From NCBI RefSeq assembly GCF_030036535.1, contig NZ_CP080387.1, forward strand, positions 620,001-684,000: DNA of 64,000 bases, read 5' to 3'. Position 1 is the stretch's first letter. Each line of letters starts with the position of its first letter. The translations under genes and the position numbers were made by a program. This stretch comes from Agrobacterium cucumeris (lineage in GTDB: Bacteria; Pseudomonadota; Alphaproteobacteria; Rhizobiales; Rhizobiaceae). The notes beneath the pieces were generated by a model, which was not told the DNA's origin, made no database searches, and saw only the letters and a program-made list of their open reading frames with translations. Shown here one piece after another: positions 24,123 through 33,558 of the stretch.

Positions 24123-25220
24123 ATGATGCTGTTCAAACGCCCCGACACCGAAACCCTGTATTCCGCCCTTGTGAACAAGGACCCCGCCTATGAAGGCGTG
24201 GCCTATGTCTGCGTGACCTCGACCAAGATCTTCTGTCGCTTCACCTGCACGGCGCGAAAGCCGAAGATCGAAAACTGCCGGTTTCGTGAGACCATCGCCG
24301 AATGCCTGGAGGCGGGTTTCCGCCCCTGCAAGCGCTGCAAGCCGATGTTGTCCTATGGTACTGCCGATGAGACCGTCACTGCGCTTCTGACGGCGCTGGA
24401 AAGCGAACCGGCGCGGCGCTGGTGCGAGGAGGATGTGGTGGCGCTGGGACACGATCCTTCCACCGTGCGCCGCACCTTCAAGCGTCGTTTCGGCATGAGT
24501 TTTCTGGAAATCGCCCGGCTGCGCCGGCTGGGAGACGCGGCGACGAGCCTTGCCTCCGGCGAGGCGGTGATCGGCGCTCAGATCGATGCGGGTTACGAAT
24601 CCGGCAGTGGCTTTCGCTCGGCGATCAACCAGTTCTTCGGCACCTCGCCCGTCGCCATGAAGGGCAAGGGGTTTTTGAAGGGTGACTGGATCGATACGCC
24701 GATCGGCCCGATGTTGGTCGTTGCCGACGATCATGCCCTGCATCTGCTCGAATTCGCCGACCGGCCGGCGCTTGCCGCCGAGCTGAAGCGGCTTAAGACC
24801 CGCACCGGCGCGGATATGGTGCTGGGCCGCACCGGGGTGACCGGCCAGATCGAAGCGGAGCTCAAGGCCTATTTCGCCGGCAGTTCGGCTGCCTTCGAAA
24901 CCCGCCTTGCCGGCCACGGCACGCCCTTCGAGCGCGATGTCTGGCGCAACCTGCGGGAAATCCCGGTGGGGGAGATCGTCAGCTATTCCTCGCTCGCAAC
25001 CAGCATGGACAGGTCATCCGCCGTGCGTGCGGTGGCCCGCGCCAATGGCGCCAACCAGATCGCCATCGTCGTTCCCTGCCACCGGGTGCTGGGGGCGGAT
25101 GGCAGTCTGACCGGTTATGGCGGAGGCCTGTGGCGGAAGAAATGGCTGATCGAGCACGAGCGTCGCATGGCGGGCGTGCTGGCGGAGGGGCAGGCGCAGG
25201 GAATGCCGCTCGCTTCCTGA
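24123..25220 (+). CDS. ada: Ada, DNA alkylation repair protein and transcription activator
   Basis: A 365-residue bifunctional methyltransferase. The N-terminal zinc domain uses C38, C42, C69 and C72, at the same numbers as E. coli Ada, which supports the start at 24123; C38 takes methyl groups from phosphotriesters. An AraC-type HTH follows at about 85-180. The C-terminal O6-methylguanine methyltransferase has its acceptor C319 in VVPCHRVLG. Methylated Ada activates alkylation-repair genes. No alkB or aidB lies next to it. Confidence 0.95.
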   Translation: MMLFKRPDTETLYSALVNKDPAYEGVAYVCVTSTKIFCRFTCTARKPKIENCRFRETIAECLEAGFRPCKRCKPMLSYGTADETVTALLTALESEPARRWCEEDVVALGHDPSTVRRTFKRRFGMSFLEIARLRRLGDAATSLASGEAVIGAQIDAGYESGSGFRSAINQFFGTSPVAMKGKGFLKGDWIDTPIGPMLVVADDHALHLLEFADRPALAAELKRLKTRTGADMVLGRTGVTGQIEAELKAYFAGSSAAFETRLAGHGTPFERDVWRNLREIPVGEIVSYSSLATSMDRSSAVRAVARANGANQIAIVVPCHRVLGADGSLTGYGGGLWRKKWLIEHERRMAGVLAEGQAQGMPLAS

Positions 25221-25282
25221 GCGGTGTGGCTTTGTTGGGTTTTGTCAGATTGTTCATTTAGTTGAGCGGGGCGCGTGTGGTT

Positions 25283-25440
25283 CACCCCCCTCTGCCCTGC
25301 CGGGCATCTCCCCCTCAAGGGGGGAGATCGACTCGTGGTTAGGTCTCGCCCATCTCAATGTTTGCGAATGAAGCGATGATCGCGCCTCTTGCCGATCTCC
25401 CCCCTTGAGGGGGAGATGCCCGGCAGGGCAGAGGGGGGTA
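25283..25440. repeat. Palindromic intergenic repeat, family B, copy 2
   Basis: Same arms as the copy at 17634, here with CATCTCCCCCTCAAGGGGGG and a right arm CCTTGAGGGGGAGATGCCCG. It fills most of the gap between the convergent ada and AI-2E-type permease genes. Confidence 0.9.
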
Positions 25441-25524
25441 AAGCCCGACACGCCCCCGTCAAAGGACAATCTCCTGACAGCTCAAACCCGGGGGCGCTTC
25501 GCACTTCCGCCAGCAAACCGCCGG

Positions 25525-26709
25525 TCAATCCGGCAGTTTCGGCACAACCCGGCGCGAGGGAAACAGCTCGCGCGTCACCGTCATGGCAATCAGCGACAGC
25601 GGCAGGGCCAGCATGGCGCCGGCCGCGCCCCACATCCATGTCCAGAAGATGATCATCACGAAGACGAGGAACGGGTTGATTTCCATGTTGCGGCCCACGA
25701 CAGCCGGAAAGGCGAGGTTTTCCATCAACAGGTGAATGGTGAAGAAGATCGCCGCCGGCATGAGTGCGAAAATCATGTTGTCATGGGTGATGATGCCGGC
25801 CACCGTCAGCGATATCGTCATGGCGGTGATGCCGAGAAACGGCACGAAGCTGGAGAGGAAGGCGAACAGTCCCCACAGGAGCGGCATGGCGAGCCCGCCG
25901 AAATAGGCGATGATCACCATCGTCACGCCAAGCCCGGCATAGATCAGCGCTGCCGTGGCGAAATAGGTGCCGAGCACTTCTTCCACCGAGCCGATGATGC
26001 GGATCGTCCTGAGGCGCTGGTGGCGGGCGGGAAAGGCCATGATGATCGCCTTGCGCAGCCGCAGCCGGCTATAGAGAAACATCAGCAGTGCGGCGAGGAA
26101 GATCAGACCCTGAATGACGGCGGGGGTGATGTTGGCGCCGAGCACGGAAATGATCTCGCCGCTGCGCGAAATCAGCGACTCCATCGACATGGATCCCATA
26201 CTGAAACTAGCTGCCGAGATATTCAGCCATCTGAGACTTTGCAGATAGGGCAGGAAACGGTCGATGCTGCGCTCCACCAGCGCCGGCCCTTCCGAAGCGA
26301 GCAGGGAAAGCGGCTCGCTTAGTGAATTGACCACGAAAAACATCACCGCCGCCACCAGCGTGGAGAGGATGAGTGCGACGCCGAAGCCGGGAATGCCGTA
26401 AGAGCCAAGTTTTTCGGCGGCGATGCCGAGGATCATGCCGACCACGATGGCCATCACCACCGGGATGAGGATGAGCGACAATTCGTGAATGACCGCCATC
26501 AGCATGATGAGGAAAATGCCGATCACCGACCAGGCGACAACGACATCAAGCGCTTCGCGGCCAAGCGGCTGCTGGCTGCGCGCATCGTCGCGACGTGAAG
26601 CGAAGGCAGGGGTTTCCAGCGGATCCGCCCTTGTCACCGGCGCGGCGCCGCCGCCGGCCACGTGATGGCCCAAAGTGCCGGTCTTGTCCGGTCTGGCATT
26701 TTCATTCAT
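25525..26709 (-). CDS. AI-2E/PerM-family membrane permease
   Basis: A 394-residue inner-membrane protein with an N-terminal polar region of about 55 residues, then paired helices and a C-terminal bundle of five to six helices. The family signature region is visible near PLLWGLFAFLSSFVPFLGITAM and the later NPFLVFVMIIFWTWMWGAAGAMLALPL. Members export signals such as AI-2 or act as Na+/H+ antiporters; the role here is open. The start at 26709 has a GGGGGAC site; an upstream extension to 26826 overlaps the VOC gene end and is unlikely. Confidence 0.83.
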   Translation of the reverse strand: MNENARPDKTGTLGHHVAGGGAAPVTRADPLETPAFASRRDDARSQQPLGREALDVVVAWSVIGIFLIMLMAVIHELSLILIPVVMAIVVGMILGIAAEKLGSYGIPGFGVALILSTLVAAVMFFVVNSLSEPLSLLASEGPALVERSIDRFLPYLQSLRWLNISAASFSMGSMSMESLISRSGEIISVLGANITPAVIQGLIFLAALLMFLYSRLRLRKAIIMAFPARHQRLRTIRIIGSVEEVLGTYFATAALIYAGLGVTMVIIAYFGGLAMPLLWGLFAFLSSFVPFLGITAMTISLTVAGIITHDNMIFALMPAAIFFTIHLLMENLAFPAVVGRNMEINPFLVFVMIIFWTWMWGAAGAMLALPLSLIAMTVTRELFPSRRVVPKLPD

Positions 26710-26795
26710 CGAACTGTCCCCCAATAAGGGCACAAACGTTCGAAAAATATGGCGGTTCCGGGGCGGCGCAAATTTTTGACCGCCCCTTTTTACGT

Positions 26796-27656
26796 TTATG
26801 CGGAAAGCTTTAGTCCGATGCCCCATGGGTCTTTCACAACGATGCCATCACTTTGCCGCTCGGTCGCGATTTCCAGCCGGTCGAGCGCGGCGACAGCCCT
26901 GTCGAGTGCTTCAGGCTCGTTGAATTTCAGCGAGTAACCGGCAAGCCCCGTCATATTGTCCTTGCGCGCCGCAGCACCCCGGCTGTTCCAGATATTGGCG
27001 GCCAAATGGTGATGATAGGCCCCGGAGCCGAAGAAGCTCGCGCCCGGATACCGCGCCATGATGTTCAGCCCCAGCACATCACGATAAAATTCATCCGCCT
27101 GCGGAATATTGCCGACCTGCAGATGAATATGGCCGATGGCCGTTCCCTCCGCAGCACCTGCGAAAGCGGTTTTCGGCGCGCTGTCGTAAAGCGCCTGAAG
27201 ATTGAGGGCGAGGGTGGCCATCTCCACCGTGCCATCAGGCTGGTAGGTCCATTCCGATGGCTGCCGGTCGCGATAGACCTCGATGCCGTTGCCTTCCGGG
27301 TCGGCAAGGTAGATCGCCTCGCTGACCAGATGGTCGGACGCGCCCTGAAGCTGCACGTTGTTATGGGCGGCATGCGCCAGCCATTGCGCCAGATCATCGC
27401 GGCTCGGCATCAGGAAGGCGGTGTGGAACAGGCCGGCGGCATTGCGCGGCGCGCGTTCCGCCATATTGGAGGTGGAAAGCGTCAAGAGCGGCTGGCCATT
27501 CACGCCCAGAACCTCGCCGCTCTCTTTCTTTTCAAGGACCGAAAGGCCGATGATCTTCTGGTAGAAATCCGAAACCCGCGGCAGATCGTGGACGACGAGA
27601 TGAGCCTGACCGACATAGGCCGGTCGCGTCAGGGCGAATTGTTTGATTTCACTCAT
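26796..27656 (-). CDS. VOC-family ring-cleavage dioxygenase / glyoxalase-like protein
   Basis: A 286-residue protein with two tandem VOC modules (about 15-125 and 165-280). Likely metal ligands are H in VGQAHLVVHDL or IGHIHLQVGN, H in GSGAYHHHLAAN and an acidic residue in ADPEGNGIEVYRD. It resembles B. subtilis CatE/MhqO-like extradiol dioxygenases, which open catechols or hydroquinones. The start at 27656 is preferred because GGAG lies six bases before it; an ATG at 27668 is in frame. It is followed 86 bp later by the permease gene. Confidence 0.8.
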   Translation of the reverse strand: MSEIKQFALTRPAYVGQAHLVVHDLPRVSDFYQKIIGLSVLEKKESGEVLGVNGQPLLTLSTSNMAERAPRNAAGLFHTAFLMPSRDDLAQWLAHAAHNNVQLQGASDHLVSEAIYLADPEGNGIEVYRDRQPSEWTYQPDGTVEMATLALNLQALYDSAPKTAFAGAAEGTAIGHIHLQVGNIPQADEFYRDVLGLNIMARYPGASFFGSGAYHHHLAANIWNSRGAAARKDNMTGLAGYSLKFNEPEALDRAVAALDRLEIATERQSDGIVVKDPWGIGLKLSA

Positions 27657-27844
27657 CATAATCTCCATATTGAATATGACGCGCCGGAAAGCGGATCGGC
27701 GGTCACCGGCATTGGCCGACGCCGCTTTGCGGCGTTTGTCTATGGTGAATATGGGCGGATTTCGTCGTTCAGCAAAGATCGCCGTCTGGCGATTGACCGT
27801 CCACTATTCGTTGACAATGCCCTGTCGCGAGACCGGCACAGCCT

Positions 27845-27858
27845 TGACTTCGATCAAG
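27845..27858 (+). promoter_or_regulatory. FNR/FixK-type anaerobox upstream of usp-dksA
   Basis: TTGAC-TTCG-ATCAA matches the TTGAY-N4-RTCAA consensus. Its centre (27851.5) is 41.5 bp before a predicted transcription start near 27893, with an AT-rich -10 (AAATAT, 27881-27886) at the right distance, as in a class II activated promoter. Confidence 0.7.
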
Positions 27859-27935
27859 GCGGATCAAGCGATAGCAGGCAAATATGAGCTTGAGCACGAC
27901 ACGCGAAACGGCGGAAAAAGCCAAAGGAGACAGCC

Positions 27936-28346
27936 ATGTACAAGAAGATCATCGTACCGGTAGACCTCAGCGCCACCGACAAGGGGGAAAAGATCCTCGC
28001 AAAAGCCAAGGCGCTGCTGGACCCCGATGGCGAGATCGTCCTCATCAACGTGGTTGAGGAACTGCCCGGTTACATGGCGATCGACCTGCCGGTCGACCTT
28101 ATTGAAAACGCCATCAAGGACGCCAAGGCGAAACTTGCGGAGCTGAAGGCAAAGAGCGGATTTAACGGCAGCCAGGAAATCAGAAGTGGCGCACCGGCGC
28201 GTGAGATCATCGCCGCCGCGGAGGACCACAAGGCCGACCTCATCATCATCGCGTCGCACACGCCGGATTTCAGCAATTACTTCATCGGCGCCACCGCCGA
28301 CCGCGTGGTGCGCCACGCCAAATGCTCGGTGCTGATCGACCGGTAA
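27936..28346 (+). CDS. Universal stress protein (UspA family)
   Basis: A 136-residue single-domain Usp. It starts MYKKIIVPVDLSATDKGEKI and ends with the ATP-binding motif G-(2x)-G-(9x)-G/S-(S/T), here IGATADRVVRHAKCSVLIDR; the first glycine is present but the S/T end is CS. It is likely cytoplasmic, binding ATP or AMP. It is placed 61 bp before a DksA/TraR-type zinc-finger gene and 78 bp after an anaerobox, which suggests induction when oxygen is low. Confidence 0.88.
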   Translation: MYKKIIVPVDLSATDKGEKILAKAKALLDPDGEIVLINVVEELPGYMAIDLPVDLIENAIKDAKAKLAELKAKSGFNGSQEIRSGAPAREIIAAAEDHKADLIIIASHTPDFSNYFIGATADRVVRHAKCSVLIDR

Positions 28347-28407
28347 AAAGCGGCCATCAAAAGGGTTGCGGGCGAATGGCCGCCCGCGCCGGCTGGAGGA
28401 AAACACC

Positions 28408-28728
28408 ATGAATGTCGAGAGTTACGAGAAAATCCTGCGCGACCGCCAGCGTGAGCTTTACCGCCGCCTGCACCGGATCGAGGCCGATTTCGAACAGCCG
28501 CGCAATCCCGATGACGAGGAACGCGCCACGGAGCGCAACAATGACGAAGTGCTGGACGAGATGGGGCAGGTGGGGCAGGACGAGCTGCGCGCCATCGACG
28601 CAACCCTCGACCGCATCACCAAGGGCACCTTCGGCACCTGCGTGAAATGCGGCAAGACGATCTCGGAGGAGCGGCTGAAGGCGGTACCCTACACGCCGTT
28701 CTGTCAGGAATGTGCTGCGGCTTTGTGA
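28408..28728 (+). CDS. DksA/TraR-type zinc-finger protein
   Basis: A 106-residue protein with an N-terminal coiled-coil helix pair (residues about 5-70; NDEVLDEMGQVGQDEL) and a C-terminal zinc finger C78-x2-C81-x17-C99-x2-C102. It lacks the length of DksA (about 151), so it is closer to short DksA-like proteins that may act in the RNA polymerase secondary channel. The start at 28408 follows a GGAGG site. It is probably co-transcribed with usp, giving a low-oxygen or stress unit. Confidence 0.85.
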   Translation: MNVESYEKILRDRQRELYRRLHRIEADFEQPRNPDDEERATERNNDEVLDEMGQVGQDELRAIDATLDRITKGTFGTCVKCGKTISEERLKAVPYTPFCQECAAAL

Positions 28729-28765
28729 TACACGACTGAAAAAGGGCTGCGAGGTCGACGCGAGT

Positions 28766-28887
28766 TTCTTCTCCCCGAGGGGGAGAAGGTGGCCCGAAGG
28801 GTCGGATGAGGGGGCAACGCCAGCGATGGACCGCACCCTTTCCCCCTCATCCCGCTGCCGCGGACTTCTCCCCGGCGGGGAGAAGAA
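28766..28887. repeat. Palindromic intergenic repeat, family C, copy 2
   Basis: Starts TTCTTCTCCCCGAGGGGGAG and ends CTTCTCCCCGGCGGGGAGAA, with TGGCCCGAAGGGTCGGATGA and CCCTCATCCCGCTGCCGCGG in between. It occupies the gap after the dksA-like gene; about 170 bp without other visible features follow before the PAQR gene. Confidence 0.9.
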
Positions 28888-29056
28888 GCAGGCGGCAACC
28901 GCTCGCTCCAAAGGCGTTCGTTGACTAAAACAGAACGCCACCTCTCCTTTCGCAACAGCCTCGAACGCAATTTGATCGACGTTAACCGGCTGCTGTCTTG
29001 TTCCTGTCTAATATTGTCTCCATGCTTTGGTGGAAGCACGCAGACGGGAATGAACT

Positions 29057-29725
29057 ATGAGTGATTTGTGGCGGTTCGGGCGCAAATATGATTTTCACGA
29101 GATTGTCGCCGATGGCATCGTCCATGGCGTCGGCATTGTTTTTGCGCTGGTCGGCGCCACGGCGCTGATTTTTTACGCCACCGTCTGGGGTACGCTGAGC
29201 GCGATTGCGGCCGCGTGGATTTATGGTCTCGGTCTGGTCGCCTGTCTCTCCGTGTCCTTCACCTACAATATCTGGCCGCATTCCCGGGTAAAATGGTTCC
29301 TGCGCCGGCTGGATCATTCGGCGATCTTCATCCTGATCGCGGCCACCTACACGCCCTTCCTGATGCGCGGCATCAACGATCCGCTGATCGCCACAATGCT
29401 GGGGCTGATCTGGCTCACCGCGCTCTGTGGCATCTTCCTCAAATGTGTGTTTCCCGGCCGATACGACCGGGTGGCCATCGGTCTTTATCTCGCCATGGGC
29501 TGGAGCGGCATCATGGTGGTCGAGCCCCTGTCGTCGCATCTCGCTCCCGTCACACTCTGGCTGATCGTCGCCGGCGGCGTCATCTATTCGCTTGGCGTGA
29601 TCTTCCATGTCTGGGAAAAACTGCGCTTCCAGAATGCCATCTGGCACGGTTTTGTCGTCACCGCCGCCGCCATTCATTATTTCGCCGTGGTCACCGCTTT
29701 CAGCCTTGTTCCGATGGCGTCCTGA
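29057..29725 (+). CDS. Hemolysin III / PAQR-family membrane protein
   Basis: A 222-residue integral membrane protein with seven predicted helices. PAQR motifs are present: an N-terminal EIVADGIVHGVG helix with a histidine, the motif B-like VKWFLRRLDHSAIFILIAATYTPF, and the C-terminal HVWEKLRFQNAIWHGFVVTAAAIHYFAV with the H..H pair that can bind zinc. Family members have ceramidase-like hydrolase activity in eukaryotes; the bacterial role is unclear, and haemolysis should not be assumed. Confidence 0.87.
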   Translation: MSDLWRFGRKYDFHEIVADGIVHGVGIVFALVGATALIFYATVWGTLSAIAAAWIYGLGLVACLSVSFTYNIWPHSRVKWFLRRLDHSAIFILIAATYTPFLMRGINDPLIATMLGLIWLTALCGIFLKCVFPGRYDRVAIGLYLAMGWSGIMVVEPLSSHLAPVTLWLIVAGGVIYSLGVIFHVWEKLRFQNAIWHGFVVTAAAIHYFAVVTAFSLVPMAS

Positions 29726-29859
29726 ATAGCCTCCCCATATCACGCCGCAGACACTGGAGCAGACACTGGACAGGCCGCCGCGTCATCGCTTAAGGCTCGT
29801 GAAGATCGCGACCGCAACAGGGCCGGCGCGTATTCCGCAATGAGCGAGGGCGAAGCATA

Positions 29860-30354
29860 ATGACCGTGGAACTGCGTGACGCGACCGTGGATGATCTCTC
29901 CGGCATCATGGAGATTTACAATGATGCGGTCGTCAATACGACGGCGATCTGGAACGACGTGCTGGTCGATCTGGAAAACCGCAGGGAGTGGTTCACTGCG
30001 CGCAAGGCGCGGGGCTTTCCGGTCATCGTCGCCATCCTTGACGGCAAGGTTGCCGGCTACGCCTCCTATGGTGACTGGCGCGCTTTCGACGGTTACCGCC
30101 ACACGCGCGAACATTCGGTCTATGTGCACAAGGACGCGCGCGGCCACGGCATCGGCAAGCGGCTGATGCAGGCGTTGATCGACCACGCCTCCGGCAATGA
30201 CGTGCATGTGCTGATCGCCGCCATCGAAGCGGAAAACACCGCCTCCATCCGCCTGCATGAAAGCCTCGGTTTCAGGGTCGTCGGACGATTTTCGGAAGTC
30301 GGCACCAAGTTCGGCCGCTGGCTGGATTTGACGTGTATGGAGCTGAAGCTCTGA
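29860..30354 (+). CDS. Phosphinothricin-type GNAT N-acetyltransferase
   Basis: A 164-residue acetyltransferase of the Pat/Bar subgroup. It shows TVELRDATVDDLSGIMEIYNDAV, the conserved YASYGDWRAFDGYRHTREHSVYVHKDARG, the acetyl-CoA loop GHGIGKRLMQALI and the AAIEAENTASIRLHESLGF segment. These enzymes acetylate phosphinothricin or methionine sulfoximine/sulfone. It is 134 bp downstream of the PAQR gene in the same direction; a family C repeat follows. It is a paralogue of the gene at 2371. Confidence 0.87.
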   Translation: MTVELRDATVDDLSGIMEIYNDAVVNTTAIWNDVLVDLENRREWFTARKARGFPVIVAILDGKVAGYASYGDWRAFDGYRHTREHSVYVHKDARGHGIGKRLMQALIDHASGNDVHVLIAAIEAENTASIRLHESLGFRVVGRFSEVGTKFGRWLDLTCMELKL

Positions 30355-30392
30355 GCTGAAAGCCACCTGTAGATCGGGCGAGTGCCACATTG

Positions 30393-30514
30393 TTCTTCTC
30401 CCCGGCGGGGAGAAGTCCGCGGCAGCGGGATGAGGGGGCAAGCTCTCCGAAATCCGGCAACGTTGCCCCCTCATCCGACCCTTCGGGCCACCTTCTCCCC
30501 GCCGGGGAGAAGAA
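30393..30514. repeat. Palindromic intergenic repeat, family C, copy 3
   Basis: Contains TTCTTCTCCCCGGCGGGGAG, GGATGAGGGGGCAAGCTCTC, CCCCCTCATCCGACCCTTCG and CTTCTCCCCGCCGGGGAGAA. It lies between the convergent acetyltransferase and msrB genes, in the reverse orientation to copy 2 judging by the CGCTGC and CCCTTCG ends. Confidence 0.9.
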
Positions 30515-30549
30515 ACTCGCGGCACCGTTTGCGACGGTTCTAAACGCCC

Positions 30550-30957
30550 TCAAACCGGCTCGAACACCATCGAGTGGCCGTTGATACAGTAACGCAGTCC
30601 GGTCGGTTTCGGGCCGTCGGGGAAGACGTGGCCGAGGTGACCGCCGCAATTGGCGCAGCGGATTTCGGTGCGCACCATGCCGTGGCTGACGTCGCGGAGT
30701 TCCGTCACCGCATCCGGTTTGATCGGCTCGAAATAGCTCGGCCAGCCACAGCCGGCATCGAACTTGGTGTCGGAGAGAAACAGCGGCTCGTCACAGGCGG
30801 CGCAGCGATAGAGGCCTTTTTCGGTCGAGTTCCAGTAGGGACCGGTGAAAGGGCGCTCCGTGCCGTGCTCGCGCAGAATGTAATATTGCTCCGGCGTCAG
30901 CTGTTCACGCCAGTCGGCATCGCTCTTGTTGACTTTGGGGGGTGTCAGATCGCTCAT
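30550..30957 (-). CDS. msrB: Peptide-methionine (R)-S-oxide reductase
   Basis: Reduces methionine-R-sulfoxide in oxidised proteins. The 135-residue protein has the zinc site C52, C55, C101, C104, the catalytic C124 in LRYCINGHS and a probable resolving C70 in DAGCGWPSY. The motif HLGHVFPDG is intact. No signal peptide, so cytoplasmic. The start at 30957 is where homology begins; a longer upstream frame crosses the divergent mrp promoter region. It is divergent from the Mrp operon, with 231 bp between them. Confidence 0.95.
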   Translation of the reverse strand: MSDLTPPKVNKSDADWREQLTPEQYYILREHGTERPFTGPYWNSTEKGLYRCAACDEPLFLSDTKFDAGCGWPSYFEPIKPDAVTELRDVSHGMVRTEIRCANCGGHLGHVFPDGPKPTGLRYCINGHSMVFEPV

Positions 30958-31142
30958 GGAATGATCCTTTCTGTTCCTGCCAGAAATAGTCATCGTCGTC
31001 ACGGATTGAAAGAGGACACATCTCAATAACGAGTCCGTTATGCTGCGGACAGGGTGCCGATTTGGGTTGAGATGGCGTTGCCTATGCCTTAACTGAAAAT
31101 TCGATTTGAAAAAGAGAACGCCAGTCATTGGCGCGCGGGGTT

Positions 31143-31177
31143 GGGGACACCCCAGGCAGATGTGTGGGGGACACCCC
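31143..31177. repeat. Pair of GGGGACACCCC repeats before the Mrp operon
   Basis: Two copies of GGGGACACCCC (31143-31153 and 31167-31177), 24 bp apart start to start, just upstream of the ribosome site of mrpA. Each is a small palindrome, and they can pair with each other. They may be a protein site or a translation-control stem. Confidence 0.5.
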
Positions 31178-31188
31178 GGGAGATGTGA

Positions 31189-33558
31189 ATGACACCAGAT
31201 GTCACGCCGCTGACATTCCTGTCGCTGTTTCTGCCGTTTCTGGCAGCGCTTGCCGCACCGGTGCTGGTGAAAAGGTTCGGGCACAATGCCGCCTGGCTGC
31301 TTGCGCTTGCGCCGGGGCTGGCCTTTGTCCATTTCGCGCTGATGCTGCCCGACATTGCGGCGGGCGGTGTGGTGACGGGCGGTTACGCCTGGGTGCCAAG
31401 CTTCAATCTCAGCTTTTCCTGGTTCATCGACGGCCTGTCGCTCACCTTCGCGCTGCTAATCACCGGCATCGGCCTGCTGATCGTGCTTTATGCCGGCGGT
31501 TACATGAAGGGACATCCGCAGCAGGGCCGCTTCCTGTCCTTCCTGCTTCTGTTCATGGGAGCGATGCTGGGCGTCGTGGTCTCCGACAGCCTTCTGATGC
31601 TGTTCGTTTTCTGGGAATTGACCTCCATCACCTCCTTCCTGCTGATCGGCTTCGATCACCAGCGTGCCGCCTCGCGCCGCGCTGCGCTGCAGGCGCTGGT
31701 GGTGACGGGTGGTGGTGGTTTGCTGCTGCTTGCCGGGCTGATCTTCATCTGGGACATGAGCGGCATGACGCAACTATCGATGTTGGTGCGCGGCGGTGAC
31801 ATATTGCGCGACAGCCCGTTTTATCTGGCGGCACTGCTTCTGGTCCTCGGTGGTGCCTTTACCAAATCGGCGCAGTTTCCCTTCCATTTCTGGCTGCCAA
31901 ACGCCATGGAAGCACCAACGCCGGTTTCGGCCTATCTGCATTCGGCAACCATGGTGAAGGCCGGCGTCTATCTTTTGATGCGCCTCAACCCGGTGCTTGG
32001 CGATACCGCCGCATGGCAGATCCTGCTGCCTTTCTTCGGCGGCCTGACCATGCTCACCGGCGCGCTGCTGGCCGTGCGCCAGACCGACCTGAAGCTGATG
32101 CTCGCTTATACGACCGTATCGTCGCTCGGCCTTCTGGTGATGCTCACCGGCTTCGGTTCGGACCACGCTATTGAAGCCGCGGTGCTTTATCTGGTGGCGC
32201 ATTCGCTGTTCAAGGGCGCGCTGTTTATGGTCGCCGGCATCATCGACCACGAGACCGGCACGCGCGATATCACGAAGCTTGCCGGATTGCGCAAGGCCAT
32301 GCCCATCACCTTTGCAGCGGCGCTGGCCGCCGCGATTTCCATGGCCGGCCTGCCGCCGTTTTTCGGTTTTCTCGCCAAGGAAGAGATTTATTACGCGCTG
32401 GCGCATGGCAATCCGCGCGCCGTGCTGTTTACCGGCATCGCCATTCTCGGCAATGCGCTGATGTTCGCCGTCGCCTTCGCGGTGGGGCTGAAACCCTTTC
32501 TCGGCAAACCGGTGAAAACCCCGAAACATGCGCATGAAGGCCCGCTGCTGCTCTGGCTCGGCCCGGCGCTGCTGGCGCTGAAGGGCCTCACCATCGCTCT
32601 CTTTTCCGGCATCGCGCATTTCTACATCTCCACCCCCATGGCGCGCGCCATTGCCGGTGAACCGCGTCCGGTGGAAATCTCGCTCATTCCTCATATTGGC
32701 GTGCCGCTTGGCCTGTCGCTGCTCACGGTCGCGATCGGCATCGTCCTTTATATGCAGCTTGTCCCGCTCCGCGGCCTGATGGACCGCACGTTCAAGGCAC
32801 TGGGCGCCGGTCCGGACAGGGGTTTCGACGTCTTCATCGACGCGCTGGTGAAAATCTCCTTCCACGTCACACGGCTCATTCAGCCCGGTCGGCTGGAATT
32901 TTATGTCACCGCCACCTTCGCCGTCATCGCCGCCGTGCTGCTTGCGCCGTTGTTTCTTTATGGTGAACTTCCGGCGATGCCCGCTTGGCCGCACGATATT
33001 CAGATCCATGAACTGACCTTCATTGCCATTGCGGTGGTGGGGCTGCTTGCGGTGCTGACGGCATCGAGCCGGCTCACCGCCATCATCGCGCTTGGCATTC
33101 AGGGCTTTGCGGTGGCGGTCATTTTCCTGCTGTTCGGCGCGCCCGACCTGTCGTTTACGCAATTCATGGTCGAGACCCTGTCGGTGGTCATTCTGACGCT
33201 GGTCATGACGCGGCTTCGCCTGTCGCCCTCGGACCATCGCGGGCTTGGCCAGAAGTTGCTGGACGGCACCATCGCCATTGCCTGCGGCACCGGCTTTGCC
33301 CTGTTCCTGATGCGGGCGACGCAAGCGAGCTTCGATAACCGCCTGACGGACTTCTACAACACCTATTCCAAGGTCGTCGCCCATGGCGCCAATGTGGTCA
33401 ACGTCATCATCGTCGATTTCCGCGGTACGGATACGCTGGGCGAAATCGCCGTGGTGATGATAACAGGCCTCGCCATCCTCGCGCTCATCCGCATCCGCCC
33501 GGCCGCCGCCGTCAAGGGTCCGGCAAAGACGCCGAAGAATAAGGGAGTGCGGGCATGA
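31189..33558 (+). CDS. mrpA: Mrp-type Na+(K+)/H+ antiporter subunit A
   Basis: The largest subunit of a multisubunit cation/proton antiporter in the inner membrane, related to NuoL of complex I. It has 789 residues with more than 15 helices. The proton-channel motif region ([36 protein letters not shown], residues about 225-260, with the conserved K and H) is intact. The C-terminal part carries the MrpA-specific domain; MrpB follows as a separate gene, so this is a seven-gene (group 1) operon. The next gene overlaps by four bases. In Sinorhizobium such pha systems support growth at high pH or K+. Confidence 0.92.
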   Translation: MTPDVTPLTFLSLFLPFLAALAAPVLVKRFGHNAAWLLALAPGLAFVHFALMLPDIAAGGVVTGGYAWVPSFNLSFSWFIDGLSLTFALLITGIGLLIVLYAGGYMKGHPQQGRFLSFLLLFMGAMLGVVVSDSLLMLFVFWELTSITSFLLIGFDHQRAASRRAALQALVVTGGGGLLLLAGLIFIWDMSGMTQLSMLVRGGDILRDSPFYLAALLLVLGGAFTKSAQFPFHFWLPNAMEAPTPVSAYLHSATMVKAGVYLLMRLNPVLGDTAAWQILLPFFGGLTMLTGALLAVRQTDLKLMLAYTTVSSLGLLVMLTGFGSDHAIEAAVLYLVAHSLFKGALFMVAGIIDHETGTRDITKLAGLRKAMPITFAAALAAAISMAGLPPFFGFLAKEEIYYALAHGNPRAVLFTGIAILGNALMFAVAFAVGLKPFLGKPVKTPKHAHEGPLLLWLGPALLALKGLTIALFSGIAHFYISTPMARAIAGEPRPVEISLIPHIGVPLGLSLLTVAIGIVLYMQLVPLRGLMDRTFKALGAGPDRGFDVFIDALVKISFHVTRLIQPGRLEFYVTATFAVIAAVLLAPLFLYGELPAMPAWPHDIQIHELTFIAIAVVGLLAVLTASSRLTAIIALGIQGFAVAVIFLLFGAPDLSFTQFMVETLSVVILTLVMTRLRLSPSDHRGLGQKLLDGTIAIACGTGFALFLMRATQASFDNRLTDFYNTYSKVVAHGANVVNVIIVDFRGTDTLGEIAVVMITGLAILALIRIRPAAAVKGPAKTPKNKGVRA

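Noticed and set aside
25254-25469. Short frames in family B repeats giving GEMPGRAEGG-like peptides
   Set aside because: The same peptide arises wherever the repeat occurs, in both orientations; it is a by-product of the repeat and not a gene family.
27643-27963. 106-residue frame between the VOC and usp genes
   Set aside because: Composition is non-coding, it crosses the anaerobox and the usp start in another frame, and it has no domain.
31774-33384. Long minus-strand frame opposite mrpA
   Set aside because: Polar, Gln/Arg/His-rich antisense of a membrane protein; no start context or domain.
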